A stretch of 64,000 bases of DNA from Rutpela maculata (Eukaryota; Arthropoda; Insecta; Coleoptera; Cerambycidae): contig OW386286.2 in NCBI GenBank assembly GCA_936432065.2, positions 16,737,179 through 16,801,178 of the forward strand, in the 5' to 3' direction. The notes beneath the pieces are model-generated. The model was not told where the DNA came from. It worked only from the letters and a program-made list of their open reading frames with translations, and made no database searches. The translations under genes were made by a program, and so were the position numbers. Within the stretch, counting starts at the first letter, position 1; every line of letters starts with the position of its first letter. Positions 21,588-31,797 of the stretch are shown here, piece by piece.

Positions 21588-22091
21588 TTAAAGAGTGCAC
21601 TTCTTCTTGGTTAACTTCAACTTCTTGCAATTCTTGACGATTTCTTTTCTCAGTTTTTTCTTTATCAGTGCGTGCCAATTTTGTTTTTTTGAATTTGTCG
21701 GTTTTTCACTACTGCTGCATTTGCAATTGCATTTTCTTTTAACGGCTCTATTTGCATTCTTATTTGCCTCTTCCTCTAACTTTTTGCACTTTTCAACTAA
21801 AAGCTTTAAAAGTTGTTTGTGGCCATCAGGTATTTTTAAAATGTTCATATTTTTTGCGTATATACCATGTATAGATTTTCGATCATCTTCTTTATCTAAC
21901 AGCAAAGACAAATCTTCCCTTGCAAATCTCTCTACACCTTCAACATTTTCCTCAGTAAAGCTTGCAAGAGAAGTTCTATTGTCCCATCCACAAAAACTCA
22001 TAATTTTCATTAAATATAGAGAACAAGTTATATTTAATTCCTTAAGAATGTCTTCAAATGCACTTGTATTGATCTCCATTTTACAGTTCAC
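21588..22091 (-). CDS. Hypothetical protein of 167 residues, element-borne
   Basis: Starts MNCKMEINTSAFEDILKELN; a middle part reads FCGWDNRTSLASFTEENVEG then VERFAREDLSLLLDKEDD, followed by ILKIPDGHKQLLKLLVEKCK, and a Lys/Cys-rich tail (KRKCNCKCSSSEK, KKKLRKEIVKNCKKLKLTKK). The pattern of a first helical part, TEE(D/N)(I/V)..(V/I)E.F, and a GH..L(L/I) segment resembles the N-terminus of multicopy arthropod proteins linked to repeats, but I cannot name the family. The basic tail could bind nucleic acid. Composition is protein-like, unlike the mirror frame on the plus strand. It lies inside the 9-bp-TSD element and may be part of its own protein or cargo. Confidence 0.5.
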   Translation of the reverse strand: MNCKMEINTSAFEDILKELNITCSLYLMKIMSFCGWDNRTSLASFTEENVEGVERFAREDLSLLLDKEDDRKSIHGIYAKNMNILKIPDGHKQLLKLLVEKCKKLEEEANKNANRAVKRKCNCKCSSSEKPTNSKKQNWHALIKKKLRKEIVKNCKKLKLTKKKCTL

Positions 22092-22210
22092 TATTACCTA
22101 GCAAACAAGTACGTAGAATTTAGGTAAATTAGTACACCAAGGCATCTATTTTTTGGTTTCAATAGAAGTTACTAGTAAAGTTAGAAAAGTTAGAATTATT
22201 TTTCACCCTA

Positions 22211-22782
22211 CAGGGTGTTTGATTTATCTTTCTACAGTCTATAGCTTTTGAACTAATTGAGATAAAACGCTAGTAACAAAATTTTTATGTTATCCTCAAG
22301 CTACGTTATGACGTTTTCAAAAAAAAAGCTTCGTTTCATATTCCAAAAATTGAAGAGCAGCCCTAAATTTTATTTTTTTCAAATATTAAAATTTCCACAA
22401 CAGATTTAAAATAACCGTCCAAATTCGATCCCAATTTGGTAATAAAGTTTATAGATTAAATCACAGTTAACTGCATTTTTTTCGATGTTTCGATTTTAAT
22501 AATCTTTACTGTTCGATTTATCGTTCTACAGCCCATAAGATTTGAACTAATTGGGATATCAGAAAAACGCAACGAAGAAAATTGAAAACGTAAAAAATTT
22601 TGGAATTTTGAATTTGGATGGTTATTTTAAATCTGTTGTGGAAATTTTGATATTTGAAAAAAAAAATAAATTTAGGGCGGCCCTTTTCAATTGTTGGAAT
22701 ATGAAACGATGCTTTTTTGTTTTTTTTTATCTCAATTAGTTCAAAAGTTATAGAACTGTAGAACGATAAATTAAACACCCTG
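22211..22782. mobile_element. Palindromic mariner-type MITE (TA duplication)
   Basis: Both ends read CAGGGTGTTTRATTTATC inward, with TA at 22209-22210 and 22783-22784. The arms stay complementary for about 260 bp (CTTTTGAACTAATTGAGAT, GAAGAGCAGCCCTAAATTT against its diverged mirror). The centre lies near 22480-22500. No coding content; small frames across the arms are chance. Confidence 0.85.
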
Positions 22783-22789
22783 TATAGTT

Positions 22790-23600
22790 ATTTTGATTTT
22801 TAAATTTGTTCCTTTGCGGTCTAGCAATATTATTTTAATTTTTAAAAAATGCGAAAAATACGAAATCAAAAAGTCTGTAAAAGATTTACACAAAACTTTG
22901 CTCTATTTGGTACATCTATTTTATTATTTATTTTTTGTTTGCATGACTACCCTGTATATTTGTCATTAAAAGTATAGCGGCATTCTTCTTTGGCAATTAT
23001 GTCAATCGCATGTCAAATACGAGGTAAAATATTATTGTCCTCCGTCATATTTTATTAATAAATTTTTTTAGTGTCCAGTGTCCACCCTGCTTATTTTTTA
23101 TTATAAGTACTATATCAGGTTTCTTCCTTGGCAACAGCATCAACAATCTGCCCTAGTTTTTTAGATATAACGGCAACCGACAGACAGACAGGCAGACTGA
23201 ATAACGGAATTGAACAACACTTTTAATTTTCGTAATCTACATAATCTGCAACGTGAATATCCGAAGAAATCGCTTTTACGATTACTTACAACACTTCCCT
23301 TCGGTAAGCGGGAGAAGTAAAAGTAGTTTAGAATGAAAATTAGACCACATATGAAAATTGACCAGCACGTATTAAAATTGAATAAATCTTATTTAAAAAA
23401 ATAATATTCTAATATCTAATTTTCTATATTTAAATACAATTGAAACCAAAAATTATAAAATGATTTAAAAAATCAAAAGCTAGTGAATTATAAACTAATA
23501 TTTGATTATCTACTCACCATTTAACAATTTGTAATGCTCTTCACTGTTTATTAACACTTTCTCACTATTTCACTATAGGAAACTAAAACGATCGGTTGAA
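22790..23600. other. No gene; remnant of a proto-microsatellite-type repeat
   Basis: CAACCGACAGACAGACAGGCAG near 23172-23196 followed by TTTTCGTAATCTACATAATC and CTTCCCTTCGGTAAGCGGGAGAAG resembles the tail of a repeat like those at 12427 and 20761, inverted. Bounds are unclear. Confidence 0.35.
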
Positions 23601-24300
23601 ATTATGATATATTTACCAGCTACATCAGATTATTGTGAACAATGCCGCGCATTGCCGAATAATTGTCGGACACTGCCATAACATTTCCTAGTATTCCTGG
23701 GTTATTTCCGACACTGCCGTGTTATTTCCGAGCACTACCGCGTTATTTCCAATCACTGCCGAATATTGCCGGGTACTGCTGATAATTGCCTTCTATTGCT
23801 GATTACTGCCGGCTATTGCCGATAAATTTGTACACCTGTTGCCGAGCGGATAACCCCTTGGGTAAAACTAAATTGATGTAAAATGGAATTTTTTTTTTTT
23901 TACTTTTTGATTTGAGTTTAGATGAATGGGGATTGTACAATGAAAAAAATTCTTTTCCAAAACTTCAGGTGTGAAAACTACCGCTATATCGCCTTTAAAT
24001 TGAACTAACGCTAAGAAAATAAGTATATATGTATACTTTTGCTTGTAATTTCTGATAAACTTCCGTCGAAAAAAATACTACACCCCCTTTGGGGGTGAAA
24101 TCTACCCCCAAGCTTGCCGGGAATTGAAAGAGAAGGTAGAAATATTCTTGGTAAATGAACAATTCATATTGTTTGCAATATTTTTAATAAAAAAATATAA
24201 ATATGGTGCAACATTAAAATAACTAAATTTTGCTATTAAAATATACACATTATGTACTAAGTTTTCTCCAGTCTTGGTCTCTTATGGGAGAAAATGAATG

Positions 24301-24500
24301 TACCTGAAGTATGGATCGTTCCCGCGGGAACGAAATCCTCACTCAGAAGAAACCTTTATTAAAATTACATAATAATTAGCAAATCTTTTGTACTGGGTGG
24401 GAATACTACCAAGATTTGCTAATTATTATGTAATTTTAATAAAGGTTTCTTCTGAGTTAGCATTTCGTTCCCGCGGGAACGATCCATACTTCAGGTACAT
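24301..24500. repeat. Near-perfect inverted repeat, arms about 90 bp
   Basis: CTGAAGTATGGATCGTTCCC on the left and GGGAACGATCCATACTTCAG on the right bound arms that share CGTTCCCGCGGGAACG, TAATTTTAATAAAGGTTTCT and GCAAATCTT. The loop is about 20 bp. Each arm itself holds a 16-bp perfect palindrome (CGTTCCCGCGGGAACG). It lies at the end of the acidic ORF 24426-24743, inside FB-1. Confidence 0.85.
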
Positions 24501-24743
24501 GAAAATGAGCCCCTCTTCATTATCGCTAAAATCAATTAGCTCATCTTCATATACTTCGGCTGATGCATTGATTCCCGATTCATACCAGTCATAGCTAAGA
24601 TTCAATTCACCTGCTTCTCCTTCTTGAAAAGAAATCTCCGGCTCGATTTGCATATCCCAATTTTCATCAAAATCATCATCAGCAAAGTCTTGAGTGGTTA
24701 AAGTGTTCTCAATTTCTGTGAAAGGGAATTGATTCGGAACCAC
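24426..24743 (-). CDS. Acidic hypothetical ORF in FB-1 centre
   Basis: 105 residues, very rich in Asp/Glu (TTQDFADDDFDENWDMQIEP, AEVYEDELIDFSDNEEG). The C-terminal 25 residues run into the inverted repeat 24301-24500, so the end is probably not original. The composition looks like a real protein segment, maybe the N-terminal acidic part of a DNA-transposon protein, but no domain is recognisable. Confidence 0.4.
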   Translation of the reverse strand: MVPNQFPFTEIENTLTTQDFADDDFDENWDMQIEPEISFQEGEAGELNLSYDWYESGINASAEVYEDELIDFSDNEEGLIFMYLKYGSFPRERNANSEETFIKIT

Positions 24744-24906
24744 ACACGATGAAAACGACAGATTCTGATGGTTTACGGGATTAATGATACTTCAAGTATT
24801 TCAGAAAATTAACTGAAGTAGAATTATCTTACGGAAAAGCCAACAAACAGTTAGAAACATGTACCTCACTAACTTGCATGCAGCGTTGTGTTCATAGACA
24901 TAGAGT

Positions 24907-25149
24907 CAAGGGCGGATCTGGGCCTTGAGCTTGGGGGGGGGGGGGGACACAGCCGCGTGCTGAAAATCACAAAAAAAGAATGAACCAATATTGATAAGCG
25001 GGGTAGGGAGAGGGGGGGAGACAATCAGAAAAAGTTTATGAACACAACTAAATAGAATATATATTCAAAATTGTATAATAAAATAATAAAAATTATAAAA
25101 CGAAAGTTGATGGCTTACAGAACCTTGGGGGGTCGTAAATCCGCGCTTG
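24907..25149. mobile_element. hAT-type MITE with G-tract
   Basis: Starts CAAGGGCGGATCTGG, ends AAATCCGCGCTTG; flanks CATAGAGT (24899-24906) and AATAGAGT (25150-25157) match at 7 of 8 bases. A run of 14 G begins near 24937. The same TIR type occurs at 52079-52268. No coding content. Confidence 0.75.
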
Positions 25150-25954
25150 AATAGAGTACGTATGGTTGTGTTGAGGGAGTCAAGATACTGGGTCTAGGGA
25201 GTTACCTAGGGTCCTTGACTCTTTTGGTCTGGATTCAATTCGAATATCCTCACACGAGAAAATAATTTTTTCTAATTTTGCAATCCCCATTCATCCAAAT
25301 TGAGGTTCAAAAAGGCAAAAAAAAACGATTTTGCGCCCATTTATATTTAGATTATCATATTTATATTTTTTTATTAAAAATGCTGCAAACAATATGAAGT
25401 GTTCATTTATCAAGAATATTTCTACCCTCTCTTTCAATTCCCTGCAAGGATGGGGGTAGTTTTCACCTCTAAAAAATTTTTTTGTATTTTTTTCGACGGA
25501 AGTTTATCATAAATTACAAGCAAACTAAAAAGTATACATCTCTACTTATTTTCTAACCATTAGTTCAATTTAAAGGCGATATAGGGTTCTTCATTGTACA
25601 GTCTCCATTCATTTAAACTCAAATTAAAAAGTGAAAGAAAAAATTCCATCATTTTTCCAATTTAGCGGTAGTTTTACCCCCTCAGGTTAACTCTCAGCAT
25701 AAAATTTGTCCTTATTTTACATGAACATACTGAACTGGCAAAATATCATTTAGCACATTCATAACATTTTTAGAGGTGATGCACTATTTTTAGAGCCGCG
25801 GGACTCAGATTTTCGTGATCAGCGACTAAAAAAACAAAATACAAGTGGTCCCGATGAGGGGGACATTCCGAGCGTCAAACCCCGCGTTTACATGGACTAA
25901 TTTACGATTATTTCGTTTTTTTTTTTACCATGCCCTTCTCAATAAATATTAGAA

Positions 25955-26002
25955 ATGCGATAAAAATGCATAGATGTCAATGGAAGACAATTCGAGCATT
26001 TA
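25955..26002 (+). pseudogene. Tc1/mariner-superfamily transposase, extreme C-terminus (copy B)
   Basis: AAAAATGCATAGATGTCAATGG and GAAGACAATTCGAGCATTTA match copy A (4935-4976) with few changes and encode KCIDVNGRQFEHL. The insertion of foldback FB-2 at 26003 cuts the last codons off; the 3' flank resumes at 28853. Confidence 0.75.
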
Positions 26003-28849
26003 TAATCCAGGGAAATGAGGTTTTGGCCGGGACTGTGACTCATCCAGGCAGGGACCACGATTTTTAGGTAGTATAGGTGTCAATAAATGAAACCTATATA
26101 AAATCTGCGGTCGATTTTCTGCATATGTTTATTTACAGCCATTTTAATGCAAAAAAATGGAAAAAACGTGTTTTTTCACACTTTTTCACCTGCCAGTAAA
26201 AAGTAAACTATCTTACCGATAAATCAAATGAATCACCCTGTAGGAAATTAAAAAAGCTTTAAAATGGCGGTTGTTAAATGTCGATATAGTTAATTGTTGC
26301 TAAGATAATTGCAAAATGCGGAATTTTATTCAATAAACAATATCTTGTGTAAAAAACAATCTACTGTTCTGTCCTTGCGTAAATAGTTGACTCTCTTAGT
26401 GCTTAATATCTGGTAAAAATTTCAAATCGATTCGTCAAATAGTTTTTGCAAAGTTGCATTAATTTATCCCAGAGACCTTTTTTTTGCAACCCCACCACGT
26501 CCAGAGAAATCAAAATACAATGATTCTACGGCCTCCACCTGAAAGGGAAAGACTTGATTTACCAAAATGCTTTGTTAGATATCGAAAAAATTAATTTTCA
26601 GACCTGCAAAATGACGTTGCAAAAGAACTCAGATTTTTACCTTATAAACAAATAGAATATTTTTTTAACAATTGATTGTAGAGCATCGGTTTTTCGATAT
26701 TTGAAAAGCTGATATTTTTACACGAATTTTGAAAAAAAAAAGAAGGTCCTAGGTCAATTTGGGGCAAAGTTAGCAATTTTTTTTCAAAAATTCATAGCTC
26801 CTTTCTTTATAATAATTAAGAAACGTAACAAGCGTCATTTTAAAGGGAAAGAGTTCAACTTTTAGTGTAAAAAATTTGAAAATGATTGCACTTTCTCAAA
26901 ACTGTTGGCAAAGCTTCTAAAATGAGGCTCGAATCAATTTAGCTCGGAGGTTGTGGAGGGGGAACCCTCAAATCCGCGCATTCAAAAATTGAAACAGCAT
27001 CTTCAAACTGACCACATAAGTCATAACTTTGGTGTTTGTTAACCGATTTTGATGTTTCTTTTTTCAATTTGGGGTACCTTTTTGCGTACGTTAATAATAT
27101 TAAATCTGTTAAACTATTAACATTAATATTAACAATGTAATTTGTTTAAACATTTAAAAAAAATTTTTTTTTTGCAAAATATCAAAATTTTTTGTTTTGT
27201 TCTTGTTGAAAGTTGTAGAAAAGGTACACGTAAATATATATCTTATTGTTATAAACAATTGAATTTTTCAAATTTATAAAATAAAAACACTCTATTCGAT
27301 ATAATTTACATTTTTAAGATATTTTTCAAATGCAAAATTACCATACAATTTATGAAAAGTGCTCTTATTAATTTGCGTATTATTAATTATTAATAAATAA
27401 TAAAACAAACCATTACTTCCTTCGTAGAAGTATACAACACGCGTGTGAATGTACATGTAGTGACAGCGTTTGTCATGTATAATGGTTTGTATGATACAGT
27501 AGAAACTTTCTATTGTTCAACACATCTGCTCCAAAATAATAAGAGAGTAATAATTACCTGTAATTTGTTTAAACATTTTACAAAAAAATATTTTCATACA
27601 TTATCAAAATGTTTGTATTATTCTTATTGGAAATTATAGGAAAGGTTTGTGTACAATTAAATATATAAATTACTGTTATATTAAGTTATAAACAATAGAA
27701 TTTGTAAAGTGTGAAAAGAAACACATTGTTCGATATAAATAACGCTGTAATTTATAATAATACAGAATATTTGTCGATTCACATATAAATTTACTTAATA
27801 ATATACCTATACACATTCTAATAAGGTAAAATCAATCAACTCGTATTTTTTTTAGGATCGGCTCATTATCATCAACATTATACATGATCAAAGTTATCTA
27901 ACATTAAATTAATATTCTCAATATCATCATCGTCGTCATTACAATTAATTTCACAATCATTTTCAAATTTTTTACACTAAAAGTTGAACTCTTCCCCTTT
28001 AAAATGGCGCTTGTTACGTTTCTTAATTATTATAAACAAAGGAGCTATGAATTTTTGAAAAAAAATTGCTAACTTTGCCCCAAATTGACCTAGGACCTTC
28101 TTTTTTTTTTCAAAATTCGTGTAAAAATATCAGCTTTTCAAATATCGAAAAACCGATGCTCTACAATCAATTGTTAAAAAATTATTCTATTTGTTTATAA
28201 GGTAAAAATCTGAGTTCTTTTGCAACGTCATTTTGCAGCTCTGAAAATTAATTTTTTCGATATCTAACAAAGCATTTTGGTAAATCAAGTCGTTCTCTTT
28301 CAGATGGAGGCCGTAGAATCATTGTATTTTGATTTCTCTGGACGTGGTGGGGTTGCAAAAAAAAGGTCTCTGGGATAAATTAATGCAATTTTGCAAAAAC
28401 TATTTGACGAATCGATTTGAAATTTTTACCAGATATTAAGCACTATGAGAGTCAACTATTTACGCAAGGACAAAACAGTAGATTGTTTTTTACACAAGAT
28501 ATTGTTTATTGAATAAAATTCCGCATTTTGCAATTATCTTAGCAACAATTAACTATATCGACATTTAACAACCGCCATTTTGAAGCTTTTTTAATTTCCT
28601 ACAAGGTGATTCATTTGATTTATCTGTAAGATAGTTTACTTTTTACTGGCAGGTGAGAAAGTGTGAAAAAACACGTTTTTTCCATTTTTTTGCATTAAAA
28701 TGGCTGTAAATAAACATATGCAGAAAATCGACCGCAGATTTTATATAGGTTTCATTTATTGACACCTATACTACCTAAAAATCGTGGTCTCTGCCTGGAT
28801 GAGTCACAGTCCCGAACATGGTACTTTTTTTACTCATTTCCCTGGACTA
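26003..28849. mobile_element. TAGTCCA foldback element 2 (FB-2) with TTA duplication
   Basis: Left end TAATCCAGGGAAATGAG, right end inverted TAGTCCAGGGAAATGAG, TTA at 26000-26002 and 28850-28852. Copy A of the interrupted repeat gives the empty site (ATTTATTGTAG), so the boundary is firm. The arms, about 890 bp each (26003-26891 and 27954-28849), are close to identical. The 1.06-kb centre has no recognisable gene but contains a diverged direct duplication. The small frame at 27445-27639 shows no motif. Confidence 0.9.
27128..27745. repeat. Diverged direct duplication in the FB-2 centre
   Basis: TGTAATTTGTTTAAACATTT, a T/A-rich run, GTTGAAAGTTGTAGAAAAGG, TTATAAACAATTGAATTT and TTCGATATAA at 27136-27310 recur in the same order at 27559-27745. 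The spacing is about 425 bp and the copies are noticeably diverged, so the duplication is older than the arm homogenisation. Confidence 0.65.
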
Positions 28850-28852
28850 TTA

Positions 28853-29580
28853 TTGTAGTTTAGTTTTTCCTATTTTTGGCAAAATTATTTTATATTATAA
28901 GAAGAATTAACCACTTTTTATAAAGATAAATATGACATATGATATATCGTTGGATAGCTAATTTAAGTTGTGATCGAATAATGGAATAATTTACAGGGTG
29001 TTCCATTTAAACACATGTTATGTATATAGGGATCTACACACGACCCAGCGGCAGGGAGCAGACCATCCGACCTGCTCGGTACACTTTGAAGATTGCCATG
29101 CGAACTCGTAAAAGTGAGCTGGTCTGCTGGATTGAAGTGGTCTGATCGATTGTCGGTACGCCTTTGGAATTTCAGCAGACCAGTTCACTTTTACGAGAGT
29201 TGTTATGGCAATTTTCAAAGTGTACCGAAAAGGACGGTTGGCTGGTTGGCTGGATCGTCCGTAGACCCCTTATATCTCGAAAACTGAGGCATGCATAATT
29301 TTCTTTTTATCTGCAACAGATTCTATTCAAAAAAGTGCCTCAAGAATGTGTTACTCGATTTTCGATTCAACACTTGGTAATTGAGATATAGAGGTCATCC
29401 AAAAATGCCAATTTTCCAAAAACGCTCTGTAGCTCGGTAGTCGAAAAAGATAGACGATCGCGGTTTACGCCATTGTTTATTTCTTGAAAATCGAGCTCAG
29501 GACACCTATATTGGTTTTTGTCTATCTGCCATAGTTTTAGAGAAAATCCCAAATCCCATCTAATTTGGTCCACCTTATAC
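28853..29580. repeat. Resumed mariner-derived repeat (copy B)
   Basis: TTGTAGTTTAGTTTTTCCTA at the start matches 4974-4998; from AATTAACCACTTTTT on it follows 9377-9815. ACAGGGTGTTCCATTTAAA starts at 28994 and TTTGGTCCACCTTATA at about 29563 may be the opposite end. The order of pieces in copies A and B lets one read the nested insertions in each as clean events. Confidence 0.7.
29035..29272. mobile_element. Short foldback insertion in copy B
   Basis: Absent from copy A at the matching place (near 9502). Ends read GGGATCTACACACGA and, inverted, GGGGTCTACGGACGA. The arms share CGGTACACTTTGAA and CTCGTAAAAGTGA/TCACTTTTACGAG and AGACCA.TTCACTTTTA. About 240 bp, GC-richer than its surroundings, no gene. 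Confidence 0.65.
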
Positions 29581-30443
29581 GTATACAAAAAATGAGCCTT
29601 TTAACGATGGCATTATGACATAATTCCACTGATTTTTAAACGGTGATTGTGACGTAAAAAACTCAGTGCATAAAACGATGACATGCCGAAAAAGCCACCT
29701 GGCTCTGGACTATAATGAGTTGCATTATTTTTATGAAAAATGCGGAAACTTAAAACGATTTGGATTAAAGCAGCTTCACTATATCTGTGTGATCAGTCTA
29801 AGGTTATACTTAAGAAATTGAGTGTAATCAGAAGTTCATTAATCCTAGATTCAATTTAGGATTTTGCTTTATTATAGGCATCTAACTGTTAATGTATGAT
29901 GCAATTTTGATCTAATAAATCTCACAGGAATGTTTCTGCACGATTATTCGTCTAAAAGTATCTGTGTAAAACTCGTTTTAATCTACCGACTTAGATTTAG
30001 TCATAATTTCCGTTTTTTTGCTATAAAATAATTGTGTACGATGAATTGCAAGTTTGTAGACATGTTTTTGGTAGATTATAGCTTAAGGATTATCAGTAAA
30101 CTATATAATTTATTGCTGATTGCGATAAATTTGTGGCCTACATCAAGAAAATAATTTTTATATTGAAATTGAAAGTTGTTTTTTATATACCGTATGGTAG
30201 TAAATAAATCAATATAAATTAGTAATTAAATTAACATATAAAAGACTAAAAGCCTAGTTTTCATTAGTCGAGTTAGCGGTCAAGTAATTTGGGCAAGTAC
30301 TAACTATCCTTCTAGTTCTACCAATGAAAACGTAATTGGTGAGTACTAGATCATGGTCGAATAGAGTAGGTTTTAACGGTGGTAAAGTAAAGCCAAGTTT
30401 TCATTATAGTGGAAGACCAGACCCTCTGAATTTGACACCCTCT
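29581..30443. other. No gene seen
   Basis: AT-rich spacer. From 30255 the word TTTTCATTAG with AGCGGTCAAGTA appears, and related words recur at 30392, 32957 and 33127, which may outline an outer element around the foldback 30444-32914. Confidence 0.4.
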
Positions 30444-31131
30444 ATACAACTCACGAACACCCACCTAAAAAATAGGTAATCTGATGTGAAATAACCTGCT
30501 AAACTTGATTTTTGAATTCGCCCATTGATTTGAGATTGCCAAAATGACCAAATTGGCAATTTTCTAAAAAAAATAAAAATTATGTGTTATTTTTTGTTTT
30601 TCATATAACACGTCATTTATTTTTTATTTTACTTCAGAATTTTTTAATTTTTTTACATAATATTCTCTAACTATTCTTTGATATGTTGAAAGTAAAAAAC
30701 TTTACCTAAAAAATAATTAGTTGGCAAAAAAAAAATAACAACTTTTCTTTGACGCAAAATCTTTAAAATGTCCGATCGAGGTATCTTTTTTATTTTTAAA
30801 GTTAGGTGAATACTATAAGCGAAGAAAATGTTCCGAATGAACTAAATAAAATCTTTTATAAGAAGTTTTTTTTGAAATTTTGCTCCCTTATCGAAATATT
30901 CATTGATTGTTTCAGCATCCGAACGAATGCCCGCTACTATGAATCGACCGCAATCGCATCTAGAGCTAAACGCAAGCACGTGCCGGGTGATTATTATTTT
31001 CCAGTGTCCATTTATGTTAAGTTGAAAGTGCTTTTTGTCTCAGTCCTTATATTTAGTGCGTTGTAAACACATAGTTTGGCATAATAAATTATAATTACTC
31101 GGATAGGAAATCAAAGGAAACAAGCTAAAAA

Positions 31132-31797
31132 CGTACTCTTCGCCTGTTCACTAGATTTTTATATAATTGTTATACATTCAATAGGATACTTTTCGCAGTT
31201 TTTTGTAAATAATGTTACTTTTAGACATTTTTAATTTTATAGTACAATCTTAGTTGGTAAAAGACTTGGTAAAAAAACTACACCAAACCCCATTTGGGTT
31301 TCAAACCCGGTACCCTTGGATTCCGAGTCAAAAGAACTACACCACCACCTTACACGTAAAAGAATGTAATTTTTTACATTATAAGACACGAGCTAAAATC
31401 ATATTTTCACGGTTGTATATTACATTATGAAATGTATATTTGTAAAACATATAAATAATTAGATATTAAAATGAAATATTATTTCACCAGATTTCTATTC
31501 AATTACAAAAACATAAAAATTAAAAATTTTTTTTCAAATTTAAATCATTAACATTTTTATTTACCGATCGATTTTCTTCAAATAGGGTTCTTCCTCTAGC
31601 TAACACTAATTTACTGTCCAAATTTCAGTACAATCGGAATTTTCTTTCTTGAGTTATCGTGCTTACAAGAAACGTGACGGACGGATAGACAGGCGGACAT
31701 TTTGAAAGTTGTTCAGAATTCGTTCACTAACACAATAGTATGAAAATTTTTTGTCTGTGAGCGATATTTACGGTTTTAGAAATGTACCGATCAAATG
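31132..31797 (-). repeat. CTCTTCGC-family hairpin repeat, copy 2 (inverted)
   Basis: TACTCTTCGCCTGTTCACTAG at one end and ACCGATCAAATGC at the other; reading the minus strand gives GATCGGTACATTTCTAAAACC, then GTCC-type short repeat, CACGTTTCTTGTAAGCACGA and TAACTCAAGAAAGAAAATTC as in 20761-21412. The terminal hairpin at the far end is lost. The copy has a better tRNA-like segment than copy 1. Confidence 0.7.
31288..31349 (-). repeat. tRNA-like segment inside the CTCTTCGC repeat
   Basis: Minus strand: GGTGGTGTAGTTCTTTTGAC, then GGAATCCAAGGGTACC, then CCGGGTTTGAAACCC, i.e. an anticodon-arm-like block followed by a perfect T-arm with B box GGTTTGAAACC. Copy 1 (21225-21252) retains AATCCAAGGGTCCCGGGTGC. 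The order fits a tRNA-derived SINE head; no complete cloverleaf. Confidence 0.5.

Larger units (their letters stand above)
18380..23859. mobile_element. Large TIR element with 9-bp duplication and TGCCG-rich ends
   Basis: Ends are CGAGGGGTTATCCGCT and, inverted, AAGGGGTTATCCGCT. GGGTAAAAC stands at 18371-18379 and at 23860-23868. The insertion splits the FB-1 arm, and the other arm (near 25670) shows the uninterrupted sequence, so the boundaries are well supported. Both ends are packed with TTGCCG/CTGCCG words (18410-18515, 23640-23850). A 9-bp duplication suggests a Mutator-like element but no MULE transposase is visible; the only frame with protein-like composition is 21588-22091. It carries at least two younger repeats. 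Confidence 0.82.
18142..25899. mobile_element. TAGTCCA foldback element 1 (FB-1)
   Basis: Left end TAGTCCATGTAAAACGCTC, right end inverted TAGTCCATGTAAACGCGGGG, with ATT at 18139-18141 and 25900-25902 as a 3-bp duplication. The arms are long: 18142-18379 plus 23869-24230 mirrors about 25360-25899. Shared landmarks are GGACCACTTGTATTTTATG, CTAAAATAAGGACAAATTTT and CTTCCGTCGAAAAAAAT. The left arm is split by a 5.5-kb element (18380-23859). The centre (24230-25360) holds a smaller palindrome, an acidic ORF and a hAT MITE. No transposase recognised. Confidence 0.8.
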
